Shown in pieces: positions 1 through 12,100 of a DNA stretch of 37,445 nucleotides (positions within the stretch are counted from its first letter, which is position 1; each line of letters opens with the position of its first letter). The stretch is taken from contig NZ_JAAGPF010000038.1 of the NCBI RefSeq assembly GCF_017104645.1, positions 1 through 37,445 on the forward strand, read 5' to 3'. The position numbers were made by a program, and so were the translations under genes. Under the pieces are notes generated by a model that was not told the origin of the DNA, did no database searches, and saw only the letters and a list, made by a program, of their open reading frames with translations. The stretch is from Burkholderia sp. Ac-20379 (GTDB lineage: Bacteria > Pseudomonadota > Gammaproteobacteria > Burkholderiales > Burkholderiaceae).

Positions 1-55
1 TGCTCCCGCCACGTTCGCGCCATGCCGGTTTCGTATCGTCCTCAGATTGCCGGTC

Positions 56-75
56 GTCCGCCTGAAGAGGCGGGC
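56..75 (+). other. Hairpin in the leader of the giant adhesin gene
   Basis: An 8-bp stem (one G-U pair) with a GAAG tetraloop sits about 65 bases before the tpsA start. No T-run follows, so it is not a clear terminator. It could be a leader structure of the adhesin mRNA or the tail of an upstream unit outside the window. No convincing promoter is visible in the 139 bases before tpsA, so its promoter may lie outside. Confidence 0.25.
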
Positions 76-139
76 CGGACGGCGCAAGGATCGGCGCTCA
101 GCGCGCCACGCACAATATCTATCGGGTTCGGGGTGAGGG

Positions 140-3100
140 ATGGCAGCAGACGCACGCACGGCACGGCAACACAACGGCGGGGTTTCGCGCGCCGTCCTCA
201 AATCGAATCTGCGGCCGGTGTGCCGCGCCGTCGCGCTGCTGTTGGCGGCGGGCGTGACGACGCAGGTGCACGCGGCGGGCCTCGTCAACCTCGGTTCGGC
301 CATGCCGCGCGCCTCGGGCAGCGCCGCCGGCGTCGCCGGGCTCGGGGCGATCAACGTGGGCATCTCGCCGGCCGCGGCGCTGCAGGCCAGCCAACCGTCG
401 ATTCGCAACCTCGGCTACACCGCGCAGGCCATCGCCGCGCAGATCGCCGCGCAGCACGCGGCCGCGGCGGCCGCCGCGAACGCGCTGTCGAACGTGCCGA
501 ACGGCCTGGCGGCCGGCGGCCTGCAGGTGGCCACGGGCGCCACTGCCGATACCAGCAACCCGGTGCTGTGGATCAACGCGAGCGGGCCGACGCAGAGCGT
601 GGACGCCAGCGGCCACGTGACGGTCGACGTGCAGCAGACGGCGCAGAACGCCGTGCTGACCTGGCAGACGATGAACGTCGGCAAGCAGACGACGCTGAAT
701 TTCGATCAATCGGGCGGCACCCAGACCAACGGCGCCAATAACTGGGCCGTGCTGAATCGCGTGAACGACCCGAGCGGCCGGCCGAGCGAGATTCTCGGCA
801 ACATCACGGCGCAGGGCGCGGTGTACGTGATCAACCGCAACGGCGTGCTGTTCGGCGCGGGCTCCCAGGTCAACGTGCATTCGCTGGTGGCCTCGTCGCT
901 CGATCTGCTGAACATGAACGACTACAACCAGTCGTTGATCGCCGCGCGGCCGGGCGCCGCGCAGACCACGCCGGCGCTGAGCGACAGCACGCTGGCCCAG
1001 GATGCGGCCGGCATCGTCGCCAGCAACCTGCAGTTCCTCGGCTCGTCGGCCGGTTCGACGGGCGGCCTCGCCGCCGGCGAGGCGGGCAGCACCGGCAACC
1101 TGGGCGGCAACAACACGACCACGCCCAACGTGGTGCTCGGCCTCGGCAACAACGTCAACCTCACGTCGGCGGGCCAGTACCGTTCGTGGGGCGACGTGAC
1201 GATCGAGCAGGGCGCGTCGATCACGACCCATGCCAACGGCACCGCCAGCGACGGCGGCTTCGTGCTGATCGCGGCGCCCAACGTGACCAATGCCGGCAGC
1301 ATCACCGCCACCGACGGCCAGGTGGTGCTGGCCGCGGGCGTGGGCGTGAGCCTGCGGCCGAACGTGAACCAGCCGCAGATCCTCTCGCCGGAACTGAGCG
1401 GCAAGCTCACGCTGCTCGACACCGCCGCCGGGACGAGCGCCGACATCACGCCGATCGGCACGCTGACCAACACCGGCATCGTGCAGGCCACGCGCGGCAA
1501 CGTGAATCTGCTGGGCGGGCGGGTCGACCAGAACGGCGTGGTGGGCGTGACGACGAGCGTGAACACGCCCGGCTCGATCACCATCTCGACCGTCGACGAA
1601 TATGCGTCGAACAACCCGAACGGCGCAGCCTATCTCGGCCAGGGCGTGGTCCTGGTCGGCGTGGGCGGTGCGGTGGGCGACGCGACGAACCGCGCCGGCA
1701 TGCTGAGCTTCGGCCCCAACTCGGTGACGACGGTGCTGCCCGACACCAACGGCCAGACCGCCACCTCCGCGCCGGGCACGACGTTCGTGCCGGGCAGCAT
1801 CGCCATGACGGCCGGCGCCGTGTGGTTCCAGGGCGGCTCGCTGATCGAGGCGCCCGGCTCGACCGTCTCGGTCGCGGCGCTGACCTCGACGTCGCAGGTG
1901 GCCTACAACGCCGATCTGCAGCAGCGCGCCGTGCCGGGCCGCATCTACCTCGACAACGGCGCGACGATCGACGTGTCCGGCCTGGCGAACGTGGAGCTGC
2001 CGATCTCGAGCATCCTGCTGACGATCGACCGGATCGGCGGCAACGAGCTGGCCGATTCGCCGCTGCTGCGCGACGGCTTCCTGTTCGGTCTCAAGGGCGT
2101 GGTGGTGGACAGCACGCTGACCGGCACCCGCAGCGACGGCGTGCAGTGGGTCGGCAGCCCGATCCTGAACCTGGCCGGCTATGTCGACCTGATCCCGCGC
2201 AGCGTCGACCAGTTGCTGACCAACGGCGGCAAGATCACGCTGGCCGGCAACGAGGTGATGACCGCGGCGGGTTCGTCGATCAACCTGAACGGCGGCTATG
2301 TCCACTACGACGGCGGCATGGTGAACACCACGCGCCTCGTCGACGCGAACGGCGCGATCGTGCCGATCGGGCAGGCCAGCCCGTACGACACCTATCTCGG
2401 CATCGCCGGCGCGTTCACCGAGACGCACGCGCGCTGGGGCATCACCAAGACCTGGTACAACCCGTTGCAGACGGGGGGCACCTATCAATCGGACTTCATC
2501 GTCGGTGGCAACGCGGGCACGCTCGACGTCTATGCGCAATCGGCCATGGTGCTCGACGGCGACATCAGCGCCCACGCGTTCGGCGGCGCCAAGCAGACGC
2601 AGGGCAACAGCCTGCCCGCCGGCGGCACGCTCAACGTGGGCGTCGATCCGTCCGGCACGTCGATCATCGGCCTCACCGCCGGCGGCAATACCGCGTCGGT
2701 GTCGTCGGGCGTGGCCGGCCTGGTGATCCTGCAGGATCAGGCTCCGCAGCTCGACAGCCTGGCGTCGGGCTTCTCGGTGTCCACCGCGCTCGATACGACG
2801 ACGCTCGGCGCGTTGTCGAGCACCGATCCGAACAATGTGCTGGCGACCCAGGTGGTGCCGACCTCGACGCTGAACAAGGGCGGCTTCTCCAACCTGAACG
2901 TGACCGAGGACAAGGCCGCGGGCAAGGGCATTCTGGTGGCCGAGGGCACGCAACTGACGCTGCAGGCGGGCGGCTCGATCTCGCTGAAAAGCCCGAGTGG
3001 GGGCGCCGGCGTGACGGTGCTCGGCGACCTGAGCGTGCCCTCCGGCACGATTTCGGTCCTGGCGGGCGGCGATATCTCGGTCGGCCCGAACGCGACCTTG

Positions 3101-6100
3101 AGCGTGGCGGGGCAATGGGTCAACAACGATGTCCAGGCCGCGCCCGGCACGACCCCCGGCAATAGCGAATACATCAATGGCGGCAGCATTTCGCTGGCGA
3201 CGCAGGAAACGTCCAACCGCGCCACGCAGGCCGACACGACGGGCTCGATCGTCCTGCAGACGGGCAGCGTGCTGGATCTGTCGAGCGGCGGGATGATGCA
3301 GGCCAATGGCCAGTTGCTGATGAGCAACGGCGTGGCCCAGGGCAAGGGCGGCAACCTGACCCTGCGCACCTACGACACGAGTGCGTTCGGATCATATGGC
3401 ACGGGGGATGCCTTCGCGCCGACGCTGCCGGGCTCGCAGCCCACGCATGGCCGGATCGAGATGAACGGCACGATCCTCAGCGAAGGCTTCTCGGGGGGCG
3501 GCACGCTGACGCTGCAGGCGCCGGGCTTCCAGATCGGCGGCGATGCGGCGGCCATGCCGGCCTGGGATCTCTACCTGCCGGAGGGCTTCTTCGCGCAGCA
3601 GGGCTTCGGCAAGTATGTGCTGAATGCGCTGTACGACGTCACGGTCGCGCCCGGCGCGACCGTCGCCGTGACCCAACGCAATCTGATCCCCAACGCCACG
3701 GGCCTGCTGAACGCGGCAACCGGCGCCAATCTGTCGGCCGGCGGCCTGGCCGGCACCGGCACGCTCGACGCCTATCACCGGCAGGCCACCGATCTGGTGC
3801 TGACGGGCGGCGGTTATGCCGGCTGGCTCGACGCCAAGGGCGCCACGCCGACCTACGCCGGTGTGACGGGCGGCGTGACCGTGGCGTCGGGCGCGTCGAT
3901 CGTCGCCGATGCGGGCGCGAGCGTCGGGCTCGGTTCGCCTGCACAGGTGGTCGTACTCGGTTCGATCGTCGCGCCGGGCGGATCGATCGTGCTCGATGTG
4001 GCGGGTTCGATCGGCAACCCCTATCTGCTCGACGGGCAGACGGCCGCAAGCCTGGCATCCAGCAACCGGAGCGTCTGGCTGGGGCCGGACGCGCGGCTGG
4101 ATGTGGCCGGCGTGGCGCTCGCCAATCCGCTGGCCGTGCCCGTCAAGATCGGCGCGCAGGGCGTGCAGCCGGACACCGGCAAGGTGCTGGCCGGGGGCAC
4201 GGTGAGCCTCGCGACCGACGGCGGCTACGTGGTCGCCCAGGCCGGCTCGACGATCGATGTGTCGGGCACGTCGGCGCAATTCGATGCGCTGCAGGCCAAC
4301 GGCCGCTATGCGAAGCAGACGGTCTGGAGCGATGCGGGATCGATCACGTACGGGGCATCGTCCGGCCTGCTCGCCGACGCCACGCTCGACGCGCATGGCG
4401 GCGGCGGCGCGGGGCAGGGCGCGGGCGGCACCCTGACGATCCTGCCGATGCAGCAGGCGGACAAATCCGACAACATGGCCGTGGTGATTCGCCAGAGCGG
4501 CGACCTGGCGCCGGCCGGCCTGACGCCGGGAGGCAACCTCGCCACCGCCATCGACCCCACCACGGGGCAGCCGATCGGCGCCACGCCGGCCCACCTGCTC
4601 CAGTTCTCCGCCGACCGCCTCGACGGCTCCGGCATCGCCAACCTCGTGCTCGGCGACGCCAGCGCGGCCGGTGGCGGCGCCGTGGTGCCGTCGATCGTGT
4701 TCGCGGGCGACGTCAGGCTGGCGCTGCCGGGCTCCCTCACGCTCAATACCAACCGCATCGCGGCGATCGGCACGGGGCAACTGTCGAACCTGCTGGCGAA
4801 TCCTGCGACGGCCTCGCTGCCCGCCCTGCTGGGTCAGGCGCAGCAGCCGGCGCTCGGCACCACGGTCGAGCTCGATGCGCCGTACGTGGCGCTGAAGGGG
4901 CAGGCGAACACGCTGGCGCCGGCGTTCGTCCCGGTTGCGACGCTGTCCGACGCCACGCTGAACGTCAATGCCGGGTTCATCGACCTGTCGAACCAGATTC
5001 AGTTGAACAATTTCGGCCAGGCCAACTTCGTCAGCAGCGGCGATATCCGCCTCAGCTCGACCAAGGTACAGGCCACCGGCGCCGCGAACGTCTTCGCGCC
5101 GGGCGTGCTCTATTCGCCCGGCAATCTCGCGTTCAAGGCGGCCGACCTCTATCCGTCCACCGGCAGCACCTTCATCATCGATGCCGCCGGCCCGGTGGAT
5201 GCGGCCACCGGCCAGCAGACGCCCACCACCGTGACGTTCGCGCCGAACGGCGCCTCGGGCACGCCGCTGTCGGCGGGCGGCTCGTTGCTGGTCGACGCCA
5301 CCGACATCGTTCAGGGCGGCACGCTGCGCGTGCCGTCGGGCAAGCTCGTGCTCGGCGTGGGCGACCCCAGCGACAGCGCGACGCAGAGCCTGTTCGGCGG
5401 CCTGCCGCTGCTGGCGGCCACCGATTCGGTGCGCCTCACCAGCGGCAGCGTGACCTCGGTCTCGAACGGCGGAATCCTCATCCCCTACGGCACCACGGTC
5501 GACGGCGTCGAATACCAGTTCAACCCGGTGTCGGGCGCGGCGGCCGCGGATCTCGGCGCACCGCCGGCGAAATACATCGGCCTCAACGCGGGCAAGGTGT
5601 CGCTCGAGCCGGGCGCGATCATCGATCTGTCGGGCGGCGGCGACCTGCAGGCGGTGGAGTGGGTGCCCGGCACCGGCGGCACCCGCGACGTGCTCTCGCA
5701 ATACTCGATCAGCTACGCGAACTCGACCTCCGGCAGCGCGGTGCCGGTGAACGTCGGCGGTTCGAACGTGTATGCGATCGTGCCGGGCGCGCAATCGCCG
5801 GTGGCGGCCTACGATCCGGTCTACGCGCAGGGCACGCAGCCGTCCACCAATGCCAACGGCACGGCCAGCACCACCACCGCAACGCTTGGCGTGGGCCAGG
5901 CGGGCACGGGCGACGTGGTCGGCAAGTCGGTCTACCTGTCGGGCGTGCCGGGCCTGCCCGCCGGCTACTACACGCTGCTGCCGGCGAAGTACGCCACGCT
6001 GCCGGGCGCCTATCGCGTCACGGTGTCGAGCGCCTCGGGCGGCGTCGTGCCGGGGGCGAGCGCGACGCTGCCGGACGGCACCGTGCTGACGGCCGGCTAC

Positions 6101-9100
6101 CTGGCCGATTCGGTGACGGGCAGCCGCAGCGCCACCCCCACGCTGTTCAGCGTGCAGTCGGGCGCGGTCTGGCAGCAGTATTCGCAGTACACGCTCACCA
6201 GCGCCAACAGCTTCTACGCGGCGCAATCCGTCAGCAAGGGCACCGTGACGCCGCCGCTGCCGGTCGACGGCGGCCAACTGGTGCTGGCGGCCACGCGGTC
6301 GCTGGCGTTGGGCGCCACGCTCAATACCGCGCCGGGCGCGGGCGGCGCGCCTGCCGAGGTGGATATCGCCGCGCAGGACATCCAGATCACCGGCAACGGC
6401 AGCAGCGCGCTGGCCGGGTATCTGCAGATCGACGCCGGCGCGCTCGATTCGCTGACGGCGGGCAGCCTGCTGATCGGCGGCACGCGCACGGCCACCAGCA
6501 GCGGCATCACGATCGCGCCGATCGCCAACAGCGTGGTGGTGTCGAACGACGCCGGCTCGTCGCTCACCGGCCCGGAGATCCTGCTCGTCACCCGCTCGGG
6601 CGCGGGCGGCGTCGACGCGAACGCGGCCAACGGCCTGCAGGTGGACGCCGGGGCCTCGATCGTCGCGGCCGGCAGCTATCCGGCCGGCAAGGACGCGCCG
6701 ATCACGATCGCCGGCGACGGCGCCCTGTTGCGCGTGTCGAACGGCGCGCCGGTGGCGCTGTCGCGCACCGGCTCGACCGGCACCGGCCTCCTGACGGTCG
6801 GTGCGGGCGCGACGCTGGCGGGCGGGCAGTCGCTGCTGATCGATTCGTCGGGCAACCTGAAGGTCGATCCCACCGCGGTGCTGTCGGGCCGCGCGATCGC
6901 GGCCGACGGCGCGGCGATCACCATCACCAATGCGACCGGCAGCGCCGTGGACGGCCTGCCCGGTTTCGTGATCAGCCCGGCCGGCCTCGCGCAGTTCGCG
7001 AACGCCGATCAGGTCACGCTGCGCAGCTATGGCGCGATCGCGTTCCTGGGCGACGTCACGGCCAGCTTCGGCAATCGCGTCGATCTGAGCGCCGGCAGCT
7101 TCACGAGCGACGGCGGCAACGTCACGCTGAACGCGCCGCAGATCGCGTTCACCAACGAGGCCGGCGCACCCACGGTCACGCCGGTGGCAGGCAGCGGCAC
7201 GCTGACCGTCAATGCCGGCGAGATCGATCTCGGCGCCGGCGCGAAATCGCAGAGCGGCTTCGGCTCGGTGAACATGACGGCGAGCGGCGGCATCGCCGGC
7301 CAGAACACCGGCAGCTTCGATCTGGGCGCGGCGGCGGTCACGCTGGCCGCGCCCGTGTATCTGGCCGATACCGGCTCGAACGAAACGCTCGCCACCACCG
7401 GCGCGCTCGCGTTGAATGCGGGCGCCGGCACCGCGCTGTCGCGGGCGTCGCTCGGCGGCGCGATCGGTTTCACCGGCGGCACGCTGATCGACAACGGCGC
7501 GCTGATTTCCGCGCCGGCCGGCAACGTGAGCCTCGAAGCCACCACCGGCAACCTGACGATCGGCAACGGCGCGGTCGTGAGCGCGGCCGGCGTGGCGAAG
7601 ACCTTCTACGACGTCACGGCCTACGCGCCGGCCGGCAGCATCTCGCTGACCGCCGATGCCGGCACGGTGGACGTGCAATCCGGCTCGACGCTCGATTTCT
7701 CGGGCGCGAGCGGCGGCGGCGCGGCCGGCGCGCTGACGCTCTCGGCGCCGCAGCAGACGGTGGCGCTGAACGGCACGATCAAGGGCAACGCGGCCAGCGG
7801 CTATGCGGGCGGCTCGTTGTCGCTGACCAGCGGCAGCGCGGTGAATCTCGATGCGCTGGCCGGCACGCTCGCCTCCAGCGGCGTGAATCATGCGATCTCG
7901 GTGCGCAGCAAGACGGGCAACCTGACGCTGTCCGCCGGCAACACGCTGACGGCCGGCTCGGTGGCGCTGATCGCCGACGGCGGCGCGGGCAACGCGTCGG
8001 ATACGGCGAACGGCAACGTCGTCGTGCTCGGCACGATCGACGCCTCGGGCAAGGCCGGCGGCGAGATCGACCTGTACGGCCACAGCGGCGTGGATATCGA
8101 GGGTTCGCTGCTCGCGCGCGGCTCGGATGCGAACCAGCGCGGCGGCACGGTGGTGATCGGCACCAATGGCGTGTTCGATCCCGCGGCGGCGAATCCGTAC
8201 AACGCCACCTACGGCTACGAGAACATCGACCCGGCGCATGCGGGCACGATCCGCGTGGGCGCCGGCGCCTTGATCGACGTGTCGGGCGGCACGGCGGGCG
8301 GCTTGAGCGGCGGCACGGTCAGCTTCCGCACGCCGCTGCTGTCGGACGGCACGGTCAACCTGATCATGCCGGCCGGCGGCTTCCAGCCGGGCAAGGGCAT
8401 TGCCGGCTCGCGCGCGACCTCGCTCGAGGCCTATGCCGTGTGGAGCACGGCCGACGCCACGGCCGGTGCGCAGCATTTCGACGGGATCGTCGATCCCGCG
8501 GGCTGGTACGACGCCAAGGGCAACTTGCTGGCCGGCACCTTCGTCGCGCAGAATGCGGCCGCGACGAAATTCACGTTCGCGCCGAACTCGACCGGCGATG
8601 GCGGCGGGACGGTCACGAACGCCACGACCGGCGTGTCGACGCTGCTGACTCGCGACCAGTTGCAGACGGGCGATGCGGCGATCGGCTTCGGCGGGCTGTC
8701 GAGCATGTATTTCTCCGCCACCACGCCGAATGCCACGCACGAATCGTTCTACGGCTACCGGAACGGCGACGCGACGGCGGCCGTGCCGGGCACGCTGATG
8801 GGGTTCGTGCAGCACGGGCTGGACGGCGTGGTGAACCCGCTCGTCGCGGCCGGCGTCGCGAATGCGCGCCTGACGCCGGGCATCGAGCTGGACAATCCGG
8901 GCTCGGCCGTCAACGGCGGCAATATCTCGGTGCTGACCAACTGGAATCTCGGGGCCGGCGCCTCGTCGACGGATCTGGCCTATCGCTACGACGGTCAGGC
9001 GCCGGTCGTGACGCTGCGCGCAGCGAACGACGTGACGCTGAAGGCGAGCGTGTCGGACGGGTTCTTCCAGATCGCCAATCCGCTCGGCGGCGGCGTCATC

Positions 9101-12100
9101 AGCGTGCCGCCGCTGTCGAGCTTCGGCGCCGTGTCGGCGGTGTTCAACGCCCCGTCGGGCGCAAACGGGGCCGCTTACGGTTACTCCCTCGGCTATTGGC
9201 TTCCGAAAGGGCTGGTTGCGGCGCCGGGTCACCCGACGGGCGGCACGGCCGACGAAGTCGCGGAGTACTACGCGTTGTATTCCGCCTACGAGAACTATCT
9301 GGTGTCGGCTCCGACCAGCTTGAGCGGGCAAATCACCGGAACGGATCCTCGCACCGACGTCGCTGAATTGATGCAGTCTATCCGTGGTGGACCGGTGATC
9401 GCAGGGCAGCCGGTTGCGCCGACGGCGCCCACGGCCGCGATGCAGGCCGCCGACCCGTCGTCGTATCTCGTCTACCTCCACGACTATCAGGATTATTTCG
9501 CCGCGGCCGTCAAGTTTTACGTGGCGAACCATGCATTGTTCGCGCTGAGCCTCCTTGCGCCGCCGGCGGTGCAGCCGGTTTCCGTCATCGCGGCATCGAC
9601 CATTCCGGTGCCCGCGGTGGCCGACAACACGCCGTCGCCGGTCGCGTCGGCGGGCAATCCGCTGCCGATGCTCTCGGCTTCGCTGATCGGCGGCGGCAGC
9701 ACGTTCCGCGTGATCGCCGGCGCCGATGCGAGCAGTGCGAATCCGGCGGCCCTGCAGGCGCTCTCGCAGCCCGGCTCGGCGGGCAGCGTCGTGCTCGACG
9801 GCTATACGAGCTATCTCGATGCCAACGGCCGCCAGATCCTGGCGCCGACGATGATACGCACGGGCACCGGCGCGATCGATATCGCGGCGTCGGGCGACAT
9901 CGCGCTCTACGACACCTCGCGCAATTGGGCGGCCGATCCGTCGCTCCAGCTCGTGCCGGGCGTGATCTACACGGCCGGGCAACTGTCGGCGGGCGCGCCG
10001 GCGCAAGGCACGACGGCATCGGTCGTGCACGCCGGCACGGTCGGAACGAACTACCAGGACATCCTGCTGACGCCGACCGTGAATTCCGATGCCGCGGGCG
10101 ACGTGACGCTGCTTGCCGGCGGCAATATCGTCGGCGCCGAGAAGCTGACGGATGCCACCGGCCTGGTCACGGGCGCCGCCGGCACCGATATCAGCCAGTT
10201 CTGGTGGCAGTGGATGCAGATCGGCAACCCGACCGGCAAGGTGGGCGCGACGAGCCCGGTCACGCAGACCGTCCAGACTTCGATCAACTTCGGCGGCTTC
10301 GATCAGGGCGTGATGAGCGTGGGCGGCAATGTGTCGGTGACCGCCGGCGGCGACATCTCGAATCTGTCGGTTTCGCTGCCCACCACGTGGTGGCTGACCA
10401 ATGCGAATACGGACAACCCGACGGTCAATACCGTGGGCGGCGGCAATTTGACGGTCGGCGCGGGCGGAAGCATCCTCAGCGGCGCCTATTTCGTGGCCAA
10501 GGGCGCCGGCCAACTGACGGCGGGCGGCCAGATCGCCCCCAACTACTCGGTGCCGTCGGGCTCGCTGATCGTGCCGCCGGTCGACGTGTCGACCATCCTC
10601 GCGCTGCAGGACGCCACGCTGAACGTCAGTGCGCGTCAGGGCGCGAATATCGGCCAGATCGTCGATCCGTCCTACATCAAGGGCGGCCAGACCTCCGCCT
10701 TCGACATCCTGACCGACATGAAGGGGTATTCGACCGGCTCGAGCGTGACGGTGGCCGCCACGACGGGCAATGTCGCGATCGGAACGCTGACCAAGCCGGC
10801 GGTCATCGGCGGCGGGGCCGTCGCATCGTTGTCGTCGCCGGCCGGCGATCTGTCGTACGTCCTGCCGTCGGCGATCGGCCTGACGGCTTTCGACGGCGGT
10901 ATCACGATCGCATCGGCCGGCGCACTCTCTCCGTCCGCGTCGGGCAATCTGGCGCTGCTTGCGGATCAATCGATTTCGATCTCGGGGTCGCCGCTGAACA
11001 GCAACGCACCGGCCGTGTTCGGCATGCTGGACAGCAACCCGGCGCAGATGCCTTCGCCGACCAATCCGAATGCGCAGGTGTTCCAGTTCACCGACAGCAA
11101 TCTCGCGGCGCACGCGGCGAGCCCGCTGCACGCGGACGATACGACGCCGGCCCGCCTCTACAGCCTGAACGGCTCGATCGTCGATGGGGCGCTCGGCACG
11201 GTCAACGGGGTGGCGTACTACCAGAACCTGCTCTCGATCGGGATCGACAAGCCGGCCTTCATCCAGGCGGCGGACGATATCGTGAATCTGGCGTTCGTCG
11301 GGCAGAACCTGAGAAAGTCGGATATCACGCGGGTGGTGGCCGGGCGCGATATCTACGACACGCCGTTGGCGCCGGGCCAGCGGCAGTTCGTGATTCCGTC
11401 GATCGTGCTGGGCGGGCCCGGCACGCTGGATGTCGAGGCGGGCCGCAATATCGGGCCGCTGACGAACGTGCTTCAGGAGTACGCCATCGTCGGCGCGGGC
11501 GTGTTCTCCGGCTATACCGGTATCGACGCGATCGGCAATGCCGGCAACCCCTACCTGCCGCACGAGAGCGCCAACGTCAACGTGATGTTCGGCGTCGGGC
11601 CTGGCGTGAATCTCGCCACCTTCTCCGCCACCTACATCGATCCCGCCAGCGCGGTGGCGCGCGATGCGAACACCGCGCCGGCGCTGATCGCCTTCATCGG
11701 GCAGTACCAGGCCGGGCAGGCCGTCGACACCGGGCTGGTGAAGGATCAGCCCGCGGTGCAGCCGATGACGGCGGAACAGGCCTGGGCCGCCTTCAAGGAC
11801 CTGCCGGCCCATGTGCAGCAGCTGTTTGCCGAGCAGGTGCTGTTCGGCGTGCTGACGAAGGTGGGCGAGGGCTACAACGATCCGGCCAGCCCGTTCTATC
11901 AGAAATACGTCAGCGGCTTCGACGCGATCAATACGCTGTTCCCGGCCGCGCTGGGCTATACCGCCAACAATCTGTCGGGCGGCTCGAACGGCGCGAGCCG
12001 CACGGCGGATACCGGCGATCTGGACATCCGCAGCACGACCATTCAGACCCAGCAGGGCGGCAGCGTGTCGATCCTCGGGCCGGGCGGCCAGGCGCTGGTG

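Noticed and set aside
5659-9366. A 1235-codon plus-strand frame inside the adhesin
   Set aside because: It is the Arg-rich alternate frame of the same Gly/Ala-rich gene, with no ribosome site.
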